A DNA stretch of 9,943 bases from Oscillospiraceae bacterium (lineage in GTDB: Bacteria > Bacillota > Clostridia > Oscillospirales > Oscillospiraceae): assembly GCA_017420125.1 (NCBI GenBank), contig JAFOJR010000167.1, positions 1 through 9,943 on the forward strand, written 5' to 3'. The translations under genes were made by a program, and so were the position numbers. The first letter of the stretch is position 1. Each line of letters opens with the position of its first letter. Below the pieces are notes generated by a model. The model had not been told where the DNA came from, made no database searches, and saw nothing but the letters and a program-made list of their open reading frames with translations. This document shows, in pieces, positions 1-6,885 of the stretch.

Positions 1-260
1 AGATGAAAATGTTTTTAACCCGGTTGGGCTTCGGCTCCAAAATCGTTATCACAGGAGATATTACGCAGATCGACCTTCCGGCAGACAAAACCAGCGGTTT
101 AAAAGAAGCCATGCGCGTACTGCGAAACGTGGAGGGCATCGCCCAATGCATCCTGACAGAAAGCGACGTAGTCCGTCATGTATTGGTACAACGTATCATC
201 AAGGCGTATGAGATATATGAAACCGAACGCACACAAAAACGGCAGAAAGGGACCAAATGA
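1..260 (+). CDS. phoH: PhoH family ATPase, C-terminal part (5' end outside window)
   Basis: This is the last 85 or so codons of a PhoH-family P-loop ATPase; the reading frame is open to the left edge, so the methionine at position 3 is internal and not a start. The visible part matches the end of the PhoH domain: a [11 protein letters not shown] segment, then [12 protein letters not shown] with the conserved GD-TQ-DLP signature, then SGL and a DVVRH-LV-RIIKAYE helix. The Walker A motif must lie upstream and cannot be checked here. PhoH proteins are cytoplasmic ATPases linked to RNA metabolism, and their genes commonly sit directly before ybeY, as here. The stop codon overlaps the ybeY start by four bases (ATGA), which suggests coupled translation. 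Family assignment is secure; the precise biochemical role of this family is poorly defined. Confidence 0.93.
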   Translation, partial: MKMFLTRLGFGSKIVITGDITQIDLPADKTSGLKEAMRVLRNVEGIAQCILTESDVVRHVLVQRIIKAYEIYETERTQKRQKGTK

Positions 261-781
261 AGCATCAGATTTCTATTCGATATGAAGTTGCAGCAAAAGG
301 AAAGCGGGCACTCTCTGCGCTGATGCGAGACTGCATCAACAAAGCGCTTTCAGAAGAACAAGTAAATGTCCCCTGTGAAATTAATATATTGCTTACGGAT
401 GAAACGGGTATTCAAGCTTTGAATCTGGAATTGCGGGGAATCGATGCGCCTACAGATGTCCTTTCTTTCCCTATGTTTGAACTCATACCGGGAGCATTTT
501 CTCCGGATGGTCTGTTGGATGTTGAAACCCGTCGACTGCCTTTGGGTGACATTGCCATTTCTCTCCCACAAGCACAAAAGCAGGCAGAGGAATATGATCA
601 CTCCTTAGGACGGGAACTGGGGTTCCTCACAGTTCACTCCATTCTTCATCTTTTAGGGTATGACCATATAGATGAGGGTGTGCAAAAAGCGCAAATGCGC
701 GCCAGAGAAGAAACCATTTTATCTCAACTGGGGTTGACGAGAGATGTTTTTCCTGTCTCCTCCCCATCCGGTGACTGCTGA
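257..781 (+). CDS. ybeY: YbeY endoribonuclease / rRNA maturation factor
   Basis: This 174-residue protein has the full YbeY signature. The zinc-binding motif [11 protein letters not shown] lies at residues 127-137, with His127, His131 and His137 as the expected metal ligands. The earlier conserved block [18 protein letters not shown] lies at about 55-72, and GDIAIS at 97-102. YbeY is a cytoplasmic metal-dependent RNase family involved in 16S rRNA 3'-end processing and 70S ribosome quality control. Length is slightly above the usual 150-165 residues, owing to a short C-terminal tail. The ATG overlaps the phoH stop and has an AAAGGG ribosome binding site at 246-251, five bases upstream, which supports this start. 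Its stop shares one base with the dgkA start. The neighbouring era gene acts on the same end of 16S rRNA. Confidence 0.96.
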   Translation: MKHQISIRYEVAAKGKRALSALMRDCINKALSEEQVNVPCEINILLTDETGIQALNLELRGIDAPTDVLSFPMFELIPGAFSPDGLLDVETRRLPLGDIAISLPQAQKQAEEYDHSLGRELGFLTVHSILHLLGYDHIDEGVQKAQMRAREETILSQLGLTRDVFPVSSPSGDC

Positions 782-1272
782 TGTCTGTTTTAAAATCTTT
801 TTTAAAGGGATTTTTCTATGCCGGCCGGGGCATTGCCGTGGCCATCCGGCAGGAGCGTAATCTGCGCATCCACTTGACTGCGGCATTTTATGTCGCCGCT
901 GCCGCTCTTTTGGCGGAATTCGACGGGCTGCGTCTGGCGGTACTTTGCCTTTGTTTTGGGCTGGTGCCTGCTGCAGAATTATTTAATACGGCAATCGAGC
1001 GGGTCTGCGATGCTGCAGACCAAACCCCAAATCCTCTAATCCAGGTTGCGAAAGATACAGCAGCCGGCGGTGTTCTGCTCACTGCTGCAGCAACTGTTCT
1101 GGTAGGGGTTTGTTTTTTCGCCTCTGCCGCCGTTTGGCAAACCATTTGGCGTAATCTCTCTGCCCGCCCTTTTTTAGGCGTATTTCTTCTTCTGGCAGCG
1201 CCTGCTTTTCTAGTTTGGATCGTGCGCGTCACGCCGCATTCTATTGATAGGCCCGAGGGGAAAAATGACTAA
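781..1272 (+). CDS. dgkA: Diacylglycerol kinase / undecaprenol kinase, DgkA family
   Basis: This small integral membrane kinase of the prokaryotic DagK family has 163 residues. The signature is clear: the cytoplasmic segment RQERNLRIH at 23-31, the catalytic block ELFNTAIE at 66-73 (Glu66, Asn69 and Glu73 correspond to the conserved metal and catalytic residues) and KDTAAGGVLL at 91-100. Three hydrophobic segments (about 33-46, 49-67 and 96-118) match the family fold. In Gram-positive bacteria the family member usually phosphorylates undecaprenol rather than diacylglycerol, feeding the lipid carrier pool for cell wall synthesis; which substrate applies here cannot be told from sequence. The protein is longer than the usual 120-130 residues because a fourth hydrophobic segment follows at about 131-149. 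Its ATG shares one base with the ybeY stop; the ribosome binding site is weak (GGTGA at 770-774), so coupling to ybeY is likely. Confidence 0.93.
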   Translation: MSVLKSFLKGFFYAGRGIAVAIRQERNLRIHLTAAFYVAAAALLAEFDGLRLAVLCLCFGLVPAAELFNTAIERVCDAADQTPNPLIQVAKDTAAGGVLLTAAATVLVGVCFFASAAVWQTIWRNLSARPFLGVFLLLAAPAFLVWIVRVTPHSIDRPEGKND

Positions 1273-1295
1273 TTTCACTATTTTGGAACAAAAGA

Positions 1296-1300
1296 AAGGA
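1296..1300 (+). promoter_or_regulatory. Ribosome binding site deciding a TTG start for era
   Basis: AAGGA within AAAGAAAGGA sits in the 33-base gap between dgkA and era. Spacing is 5 bases to TTG 1306 and 14 to ATG 1315. The shorter spacing is within the normal range and the longer one is outside it, which favours TTG initiation. This is seen directly; use of the TTG is inference. Confidence 0.6.
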
Positions 1301-1305
1301 ACCCG

Positions 1306-2205
1306 TTGAACTCTATGAACATTCAGAAAACAGCCCTGGTTTCCATTGTAGGACGGCCCAATGTGGGAAAATCTACACTGACCAATGCTCTGGTGGGAGA
1401 TAAAGTGGCTATTACTTCCAATAAACCTCAAACAACCCGCACCAGAATTTGCGGCATTTTAAATCGAGATAACATTCAATATGTTTTAATGGACACGCCC
1501 GGGCTGCATAGGCCCCGGTCCCGCTTGGGGGACTATATGGTAAAAATTGTGCAGGATAGCATTTCCGACGTAGATGTGGTCCTGCTGCTGGTAGAGCCTG
1601 TGCATCGTATTGGCCTGCCAGAAGAGGCATTGATCCAACGCCTGAAGGAAACCGGTCTGCCCTGTATTTTGGTTATCAATAAAATTGACACCATTCCAAA
1701 AGAAGCTCTGCTTTCTGTTATCTCTCTTTATCAAAATGCGCATCCTTTTAAAGCTGTGGTCCCCATTTCTGCCCGAAAGCAGGAGGGGCTGGATTCTCTG
1801 CTTCAGGAAATGGCACACTTTGCAGCAGAAGGACCCCAACTGTTCCCGGATGATATGACCTCTGATCAGCCGGAACGGCAGATCGTTGCAGAAATTGTGC
1901 GGGAAAAGTTGCTTCAATGCCTGGAGCGGGAGATCCCACACGGTACAGCCGTGGAGGTCACGAAGTTTACCGAGCGGGACAATGGTATCATCGACTTGCA
2001 TGTGACCATTTATTGTGAAAAAGCAAGTCATAAAGGCATTATCATTGGAAAAGGCGGTGCAATGATGAAAAAAATTGCCCAGCTCGCTCGGGAAGACATT
2101 GAAAAATTTATGGGCACAAAAGTGTATCTGGAAACTTGGGTTAAAGTGAAAGAAAACTGGCGGGATAATCAAATCTGGATGCGCAATTTTGGCTACGGGG
2201 AATGA
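1306..2205 (+). CDS. era: GTPase Era
   Basis: This 299-residue protein is Era, the essential GTPase that binds the 3' end of 16S rRNA during 30S assembly. The GTPase motifs are intact: G1 GRPNVGKS at 16-23, the TTRTR switch region at 43-47, G3 DTPG at 63-66, G4 NKID at 125-128 and G5 SAR at 155-157. The linker FPDDMTSDQPER is at 180-191, and the C-terminal type II KH domain carries GKGG at 248-251 within KGIIIGKGGAMMKKI. Length is typical. Start choice: an AAGGA site at 1296-1300 lies five bases before a TTG at 1306 but fourteen before the first ATG at 1315, so the TTG is preferred; starting at 1315 would remove only three residues. A 33-base gap separates it from dgkA, and its stop overlaps recO by four bases. 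Confidence 0.97.
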   Translation: MNSMNIQKTALVSIVGRPNVGKSTLTNALVGDKVAITSNKPQTTRTRICGILNRDNIQYVLMDTPGLHRPRSRLGDYMVKIVQDSISDVDVVLLLVEPVHRIGLPEEALIQRLKETGLPCILVINKIDTIPKEALLSVISLYQNAHPFKAVVPISARKQEGLDSLLQEMAHFAAEGPQLFPDDMTSDQPERQIVAEIVREKLLQCLEREIPHGTAVEVTKFTERDNGIIDLHVTIYCEKASHKGIIIGKGGAMMKKIAQLAREDIEKFMGTKVYLETWVKVKENWRDNQIWMRNFGYGE

Positions 2206-3005
2206 GCAATATTCTTTTGACCCGCGGCATTGTTTTGTGGGAAATGCCCATTGGCGAAACGGACAAGCTCTTAACCGTCTTGACGCCAGATTACGGAAAG
2301 CTTACCGTCCGTGCCCGAGGTGTTCGGCGCAAAAACAGCCGCCTTGCCGCAGCGGCACAGCTTTTGGTCTACTCTGACATGAAGCTGTTTTCCTACAAAG
2401 ATCACTACACCCTGGATGAAGCCAATTCTCTGGCGCAGTTCTGGACTCTGAAATCTGATCTTGCTCTTTTAGCCCTTGGTTCTTATTTTGCCGAACTTAC
2501 CCGGATATTCTCTGATACAGATACAGTAAATACACGACTGCTCTCCCTCCTGCTCAACGCCCTTTACGGACTGGATACGCTGCGGAAACCACCAGCTCTG
2601 GTTAAGCCGGCATTTGAGCTTCGCCTGCTGGCCCTGTCCGGCTTCGCGCCAGATCTTTCCCACTGCGCCGTTTGCGGTACAGCCACCCCACTTCTTCCTA
2701 TGTTCCATGTAACGGAAGGCTTGCTCCATTGTGCTACCTGTCCGCTTTCTGCGCCCTATGGACACTCTGTCTCCCTCTGTGCAGACAGTTTGGCTGCCAT
2801 GCGTTTTATTTTATCCGCTGAAAGCAAACGGTTTTTATCCTTTACTTTAGAAGGAGAAGCCCGTAAACGACTTGGTGCGGCAGCGGAGGCTTTTACCCTT
2901 GCCCAAACAGGCCAAATGCTTCCTACCCTGACGTACTATCACACGGTGGCAGAGGCGTTGGAAGTCTCACCCTCTTTTGAAGAATCCAATAATATAGGTG
3001 ATTGA
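2202..3005 (+). CDS. recO: DNA repair protein RecO
   Basis: This 267-residue protein matches RecO, a cytoplasmic recombination mediator that works with RecR to load RecA on SSB-coated single-stranded DNA and anneals strands. The N-terminal OB-fold region shows the typical opening, GIVLWEMPIGETDKLLTVLTPDYGKLTVRARGVRRKNSR (about residues 9-47), with its basic run. The later helical part carries the family's zinc-binding cysteines as CAVC at 155-158 and CATC at 177-180. Length is slightly above the usual 240-255. The ATG overlaps the era stop (ATGA) with no good separate ribosome binding site, so translation is probably coupled to era; era-recO adjacency is common in bacteria. The C-terminus is acidic and ends next to mutS2. 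Assignment is secure. Confidence 0.95.
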   Translation: MSNILLTRGIVLWEMPIGETDKLLTVLTPDYGKLTVRARGVRRKNSRLAAAAQLLVYSDMKLFSYKDHYTLDEANSLAQFWTLKSDLALLALGSYFAELTRIFSDTDTVNTRLLSLLLNALYGLDTLRKPPALVKPAFELRLLALSGFAPDLSHCAVCGTATPLLPMFHVTEGLLHCATCPLSAPYGHSVSLCADSLAAMRFILSAESKRFLSFTLEGEARKRLGAAAEAFTLAQTGQMLPTLTYYHTVAEALEVSPSFEESNNIGD

Positions 3006-3007
3006 GC

Positions 3008-5386
3008 ATGATGCAATTTTATGAAAAATCCAGTTCTATTTTGGAACTGCCTCAAGTTTTAGCCCTTTTGGCTCAGGCTGCCGTCAGCAGTGAGGCAAAA
3101 GAACAAGCTCTTGCACTAACTCCCTCCGACAGTCCTGTGGAGGTAACCCGCCGGCTGCAGGAAACCTCTGCCGCCCGGCGGATGACAGATTTGAAAGGCG
3201 CTCCTTCTTTTCGCGAAGTTCGCCCCATTGCCGCTGCCGTACAACGCGCTGAGCGGGATGGTACGTTGAGCACTCGCGAACTGCTGGATGTTGCCGCAGT
3301 TCTGCGTGCCAGCCGAGTAGTGAAAGACTACGGAAGTCAGGATCGAGAGGAAAAAACTTGCATCGACTATTTATTCCAGTCCTTGCATACCAACCGGTTT
3401 TTAGAAGATAAGATCTTCACCGCCATCATTTCAGAAGAAGAAATTGCCGATTCTGCCAGCACAGAACTTGCCGCTATTCGGCGACAGATGCGTCTTGCCA
3501 CTTCTAAAATTCGGGAGAGCTTGCAAAAAATTATATCTTCTTCTTACTATGACAAATATCTGCAGGAACCGATCATTACCATGCGATCCAATCGCTATGT
3601 AGTCCCGGTAAAATCCGAATGTCGAAACGGAATTCCAGGACTGCTTCACGACGTTTCTGCCAGCGGTGCCACATTGTTTATCGAGCCCATGACCGTGGTA
3701 CAGGCTAACAATGAACTCCGGGAACTGGGGGCAAAAGAAAAACAGGAAATTGAGCGAATTTTGATGGAGTTGTCCGTGGGGATAGCTGCTCACAGCAACG
3801 ATATTTTATCCGATTACACTTTGCTGGTCACCCTGGACGGTATTTTTGCCCGTGCTCGGCTGTCCTATCAGCTGAACGCCATGGAACCCAAGCTTTCTAC
3901 AGACGGCAGTATCCTGCTCAACGGGGCGCGGCACCCACTTTTAGATCCCAAAATCGCTGTTCCCATTGATGTCCGGCTTGGCTCTGATTTTGATACATTG
4001 GTGATCACTGGCCCCAACACCGGTGGGAAAACTGTCTCTTTGAAAACCATTGGTCTTTTGACACTGATGGCACAATGCGGGCTGCATATTCCGGTCAATG
4101 ATGGAAGCCAAATCACGGTGTTTTCCAAAGTTTTGGCCGATATTGGGGATGAACAGAGTATTGAACAATCCCTCTCTACTTTTTCTTCCCATATGACCAA
4201 CATTGTCCATATTTTGGAAGAAGCGGACGAAAACACATTGATTTTATTTGATGAACTGGGAGCCGGCACGGATCCCGTTGAGGGCGCTGCTTTGGCCATT
4301 TCCATCATTGGAAATGCGCGAAAAAAAGGGGCATGCATTGCTGCTACCACCCACTATGCGGAATTAAAGATTTTCGCCATAACCACTCCAGGCGTTCAGA
4401 ACGCCTCTTGTGAATTTGATGTGGAAACATTGCAGCCCACCTACCGGCTTCTCATTGGTGTTCCCGGAAAATCCAATGCTTTTGCCATTTCTCGTCGTCT
4501 GGGCCTCTCGGAGGAGATTATCGAAGAGGCAAAAAAACAAATCAATAGTGAATCACTGCAATTTGAAGATGTTTTATCTCAACTGGAACAGCAGCGGCAT
4601 GCCATGGAGCAGGAAAAACTGGAAACGCGTAAACTGCGCCTGAAAATGGAACAAGATGCAAAAACTGCAGAAGAATATCGCATCCAGATGGAACAACTGC
4701 GAGAAAAAGCGTCCATTCGCGCCCGCGCAGACGCACAAGCGCTTTTGGACGACGCTCGAGAAACAGCCAATCAAGTGTTCCAAGAACTAGACACCATGCG
4801 CCGTCAGGCCCGAAAACAGGAAAGCGCACAAGCCGCCAATGAAATGCGGACGGAAATCCGGCGTCGACTCAACCAAGCGGAAGATCAACTGGGGCCGCGT
4901 CGAGACTTTGTTCCTCCACCCCAGGCAGATGATGCTCCTCTCACACCAGGAGACACCGTTGAACTGCTTTCCACCCGAACAAAGGCCACGGTGCTTTCCG
5001 TCAGGAAAGATGGTACGCTGACTCTGCAGGCCGGAATTTTAAACATCACCGCCAAGCGAAGTGAAGTGCGAAAAACAAAAGATGTAAAGCCTGCACCGCA
5101 GAAAACGGTGACACGTTCTTCCAATGGCCTCCGCACTGCGGCCGCCCCGCGGGAATTGGATTTGCGCGGCATGACTGTAGAAGAAAGTTTGGCTGTCTTA
5201 GAACAATTTTTAGACAATGCGCTTCTTTCGAAAGTAGAAACGGTTACGGTAATCCACGGCAAGGGCACCGGCGCCCTGCGTTCTGCTGTGCATCAAATGC
5301 TGAAAACCAGCCGGTATGTGAAATCTTTCCGTTTGGGCCGCTATGGTGAGGGAGAAGCTGGTGTGACCGTGGTCACTTTGCGGTAG
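3008..5386 (+). CDS. mutS2: MutS2 ATPase with C-terminal Smr domain
   Basis: This 792-residue MutS2 protein (counting from ATG 3008) lacks the mismatch-recognition domain of MutS1. It has an N-terminal helical core and clamp region, then the ABC-type ATPase with Walker A GPNTGGKT at 335-342 and Walker B LILFDE ending at Asp415-Glu416, followed by GAGTDP. A long charged, probably coiled-coil stretch spans about 500-620. A KOW-like beta segment (PGDTVELLSTRTKATVLSV) follows. The C-terminal Smr domain has LDLRG at 717-721 and HGKGTGALR starting at His750. In Bacillus subtilis MutS2 acts on collided ribosomes; in other bacteria it is linked to suppression of recombination. Start choice: a TTG at 3002 overlaps the recO stop, but AGGTG at 2996-3000 is placed better for ATG 3008 (7 bases); ATG 3011 is also possible. 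It is the last gene of the operon, followed by a terminator. Confidence 0.96.
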   Translation: MMQFYEKSSSILELPQVLALLAQAAVSSEAKEQALALTPSDSPVEVTRRLQETSAARRMTDLKGAPSFREVRPIAAAVQRAERDGTLSTRELLDVAAVLRASRVVKDYGSQDREEKTCIDYLFQSLHTNRFLEDKIFTAIISEEEIADSASTELAAIRRQMRLATSKIRESLQKIISSSYYDKYLQEPIITMRSNRYVVPVKSECRNGIPGLLHDVSASGATLFIEPMTVVQANNELRELGAKEKQEIERILMELSVGIAAHSNDILSDYTLLVTLDGIFARARLSYQLNAMEPKLSTDGSILLNGARHPLLDPKIAVPIDVRLGSDFDTLVITGPNTGGKTVSLKTIGLLTLMAQCGLHIPVNDGSQITVFSKVLADIGDEQSIEQSLSTFSSHMTNIVHILEEADENTLILFDELGAGTDPVEGAALAISIIGNARKKGACIAATTHYAELKIFAITTPGVQNASCEFDVETLQPTYRLLIGVPGKSNAFAISRRLGLSEEIIEEAKKQINSESLQFEDVLSQLEQQRHAMEQEKLETRKLRLKMEQDAKTAEEYRIQMEQLREKASIRARADAQALLDDARETANQVFQELDTMRRQARKQESAQAANEMRTEIRRRLNQAEDQLGPRRDFVPPPQADDAPLTPGDTVELLSTRTKATVLSVRKDGTLTLQAGILNITAKRSEVRKTKDVKPAPQKTVTRSSNGLRTAAAPRELDLRGMTVEESLAVLEQFLDNALLSKVETVTVIHGKGTGALRSAVHQMLKTSRYVKSFRLGRYGEGEAGVTVVTLR

Positions 5387-5418
5387 CTTGATTCATATGC
5401 CAGATTCCAGCAAAGAAC

Positions 5419-5454
5419 AAAACCCATTCCCTGATCGATCAGGGAATGGGTTTT
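5419..5454. terminator. Perfect palindrome, bidirectional intrinsic terminator between convergent genes
   Basis: A 36-base perfect inverted repeat: the left arm 5419-5436 starts AAAACCCATTCCC and the right arm 5437-5454 is its exact reverse complement, ending GGGAATGGGTTTT. As RNA it can form a long stem with a four-base TCGA loop, followed by four U residues whichever strand is transcribed. It lies 33 bases after the mutS2 stop (+) and 32 bases after the O-acetylhomoserine sulfhydrylase stop (-). The symmetrical layout fits shared rho-independent termination. The U-tract is short but the stem is strong. No other content is seen in the 99-base gap. Confidence 0.9.
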
Positions 5455-5485
5455 CACTTACATTGCTGTGGTAATATTTGTTTTT

Positions 5486-6772
5486 TTATCCAATTTTAGA
5501 CAGCGCCTGTTCCAAATCGGCAATGATATCTCTTTTATCTTCAATGCCTACAGAAAAACGAATTAAATCCGGTGAAACACCAGCCGCTTCCAACTCCTGG
5601 TCGTTCATTTGACGGTGGGTTGCGCTGGCGGGATGCAAGACACAAGTGCGGGCATCTGCAACATGGGTAACAATAGCAGCCAGTTTTAATTCTTTCATAA
5701 ACGCCTCGGCTGCCTTCCGGCCTCCTTTTACGCCAAAAGATACTACGCCACAGGAGCCGTTGGGCAAATATTTCTGTGCCAGCGCATAATACTGATTATC
5801 TTTCAGGCTGGGATAATTAACCCATGCTACTTTTTCATGATTCTGCAAATATTCTGCAACTGCCATGCCGTTTTCACAGTGACGAGGCACCCGCACATGC
5901 AGAGTTTCCAATCCCAGATTCAGCAAAAAGGCATTTTGTGGAGATTGAATGGAACCAAAATCTCGCATAAGCTGCGCTGTTGCCTTTGTAATGTACGCGC
6001 CTTCCTGACCGAATTTTTCTACGTAGGTAATGCCATGGTAGCTTTCATCCGGCGTAGTCAACCCAGGATAGCGCTCTGCGTGGGCCATCCAGTCGAATTT
6101 TCCGCTGTCCACAATAACACCGCCTACACCGCTGGCATGGCCATCCATATATTTCGTTGTAGAATGTATCACAATATCTGCTCCCCATTCAAATGGACGG
6201 CAATTGATTGGGGTTGCAAAAGTGTTGTCTACAATCAGAGGAACACCATGGCGGTGAGCAGCAGCGGCAAAACGTTCGATATCCAGCACCGCCAGGGCAG
6301 GATTTGCAATGGTTTCGCCAAATACAGCCTTTGTATTGGGGCGGAAAGCCGCATCCAGTGTCTCATCATCGGCGTCTGGTGCAACAAAAGTGAATTCAAT
6401 CCCCATCCGCTTCATGGTAACGGCAAACAGATTATACGTGCCGCCATAAATCGTAGTAGAACTGACAACGTGGTCTCCGCAGGAACAAATATTAAAAATG
6501 GAATAAAAAGAAGCCGCTTGCCCAGATGAGGTCAGCATAGCTGCCGTTCCGCCTTCCAAAGCAGCAATTTTGGCCGCCACATGATCATTGGTTGGATTTT
6601 GCAAACGGGTATAAAAATATCCGCTCGCTTCCAGATCAAACAACTTCCCCATATCCTCGCTGGTATCATATTTGAAAGTCGTGCTTTGAATGATGGGAAC
6701 AACCCTGGGCTCTCCATTTTTCGGCGTATACCCCGCCTGCACACAATTGGTATTAATTCGATATTTTGACAT
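5486..6772 (-). CDS. metY: O-acetylhomoserine aminocarboxypropyltransferase (sulfhydrylase), PLP-dependent
   Basis: This 428-residue protein belongs to the Cys/Met metabolism PLP-dependent (cystathionine gamma-synthase-like) family. The catalytic lysine is Lys207 in the signature IVIHSTTKYMDGHASGVGG (201-219). Asp182 in VDNTFATP contacts the PLP ring nitrogen in this family, and YTRLQNPT at 54-61 and SSGQAA at 82-87 are cofactor-binding blocks. Length about 430 and the opening block VQAGYTPKNGEPRVVPIIQSTTF fit the O-acetylhomoserine sulfhydrylase branch, which makes homocysteine from O-acetylhomoserine and sulfide; related gamma-synthases or methionine gamma-lyase (about 380-400 residues) fit less well. 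Start choice: ATG 6772 has AAGGAG at 6781-6786, eight bases upstream. An in-frame TTG at 6832 is part of a promoter and is rejected. It has its own promoter and ends at a shared terminator, so it can be a monocistronic unit. The metY symbol follows common usage. Confidence 0.92.
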   Translation of the reverse strand: MSKYRINTNCVQAGYTPKNGEPRVVPIIQSTTFKYDTSEDMGKLFDLEASGYFYTRLQNPTNDHVAAKIAALEGGTAAMLTSSGQAASFYSIFNICSCGDHVVSSTTIYGGTYNLFAVTMKRMGIEFTFVAPDADDETLDAAFRPNTKAVFGETIANPALAVLDIERFAAAAHRHGVPLIVDNTFATPINCRPFEWGADIVIHSTTKYMDGHASGVGGVIVDSGKFDWMAHAERYPGLTTPDESYHGITYVEKFGQEGAYITKATAQLMRDFGSIQSPQNAFLLNLGLETLHVRVPRHCENGMAVAEYLQNHEKVAWVNYPSLKDNQYYALAQKYLPNGSCGVVSFGVKGGRKAAEAFMKELKLAAIVTHVADARTCVLHPASATHRQMNDQELEAAGVSPDLIRFSVGIEDKRDIIADLEQALSKIG

Positions 6773-6803
6773 GTTCCTCTCTCCTTCGCCCGATTTGGTT
6801 TCC

Positions 6804-6832
6804 ATAGTACACGCATTCTTTTCCTCTGTCAA
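6804..6832 (-). promoter_or_regulatory. Sigma-A-type promoter for the O-acetylhomoserine sulfhydrylase gene
   Basis: Read on the - strand, a consensus -35 box TTGACA (6832-6827) is followed by 17 bases and a -10-like TACTAT (6809-6804; 4 of 6 matches to TATAAT). Transcription would start near 6797 and give a leader of about 25 bases containing the AAGGAG ribosome binding site (6786-6781). Boxes and spacing are seen directly; activity is inferred. Confidence 0.7.
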
Positions 6833-6885
6833 CGGATTTTTCCGCCAAACTGACTTTCATCGTTCTACCGTTCCATTGATTTTTG

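Noticed and set aside
1486..2172. Open frame of 228 codons on the - strand opposite era
   Set aside because: Fully antisense to a highly conserved gene, no recognisable motif, composition typical of an antisense shadow.
3002..3007. mutS2 start at TTG 3002
   Set aside because: The AGGTG element would be only one base away, whereas ATG 3008 is seven bases away; not fully excluded because TTG would overlap the recO stop and allow coupling.
3868..4350. Open frame of 160 codons on the - strand opposite the mutS2 ATPase domain
   Set aside because: Antisense to the conserved Walker A and Walker B region; no family features.
5837..6529. Open frame of 230 codons on the + strand opposite the sulfhydrylase gene
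   Set aside because: It lies wholly antisense to a clear enzyme gene, its translation shows no recognisable domain, and no ribosome binding site was evident. It is a shadow of codon bias on the other strand.
6773..6832. N-terminal extension of the sulfhydrylase from an in-frame TTG at 6832
   Set aside because: The TTG is the first half of the TTGACA -35 box, the extra 20 residues are not family-like, and ATG 6772 has a well-placed AAGGAG.
6833..6844. Small hairpin CGGA-TTTT-TCCG as a terminator of the lipoprotein operon
   Set aside because: Only four base pairs and no U-tract on the - strand side; it directly abuts the -35 box.
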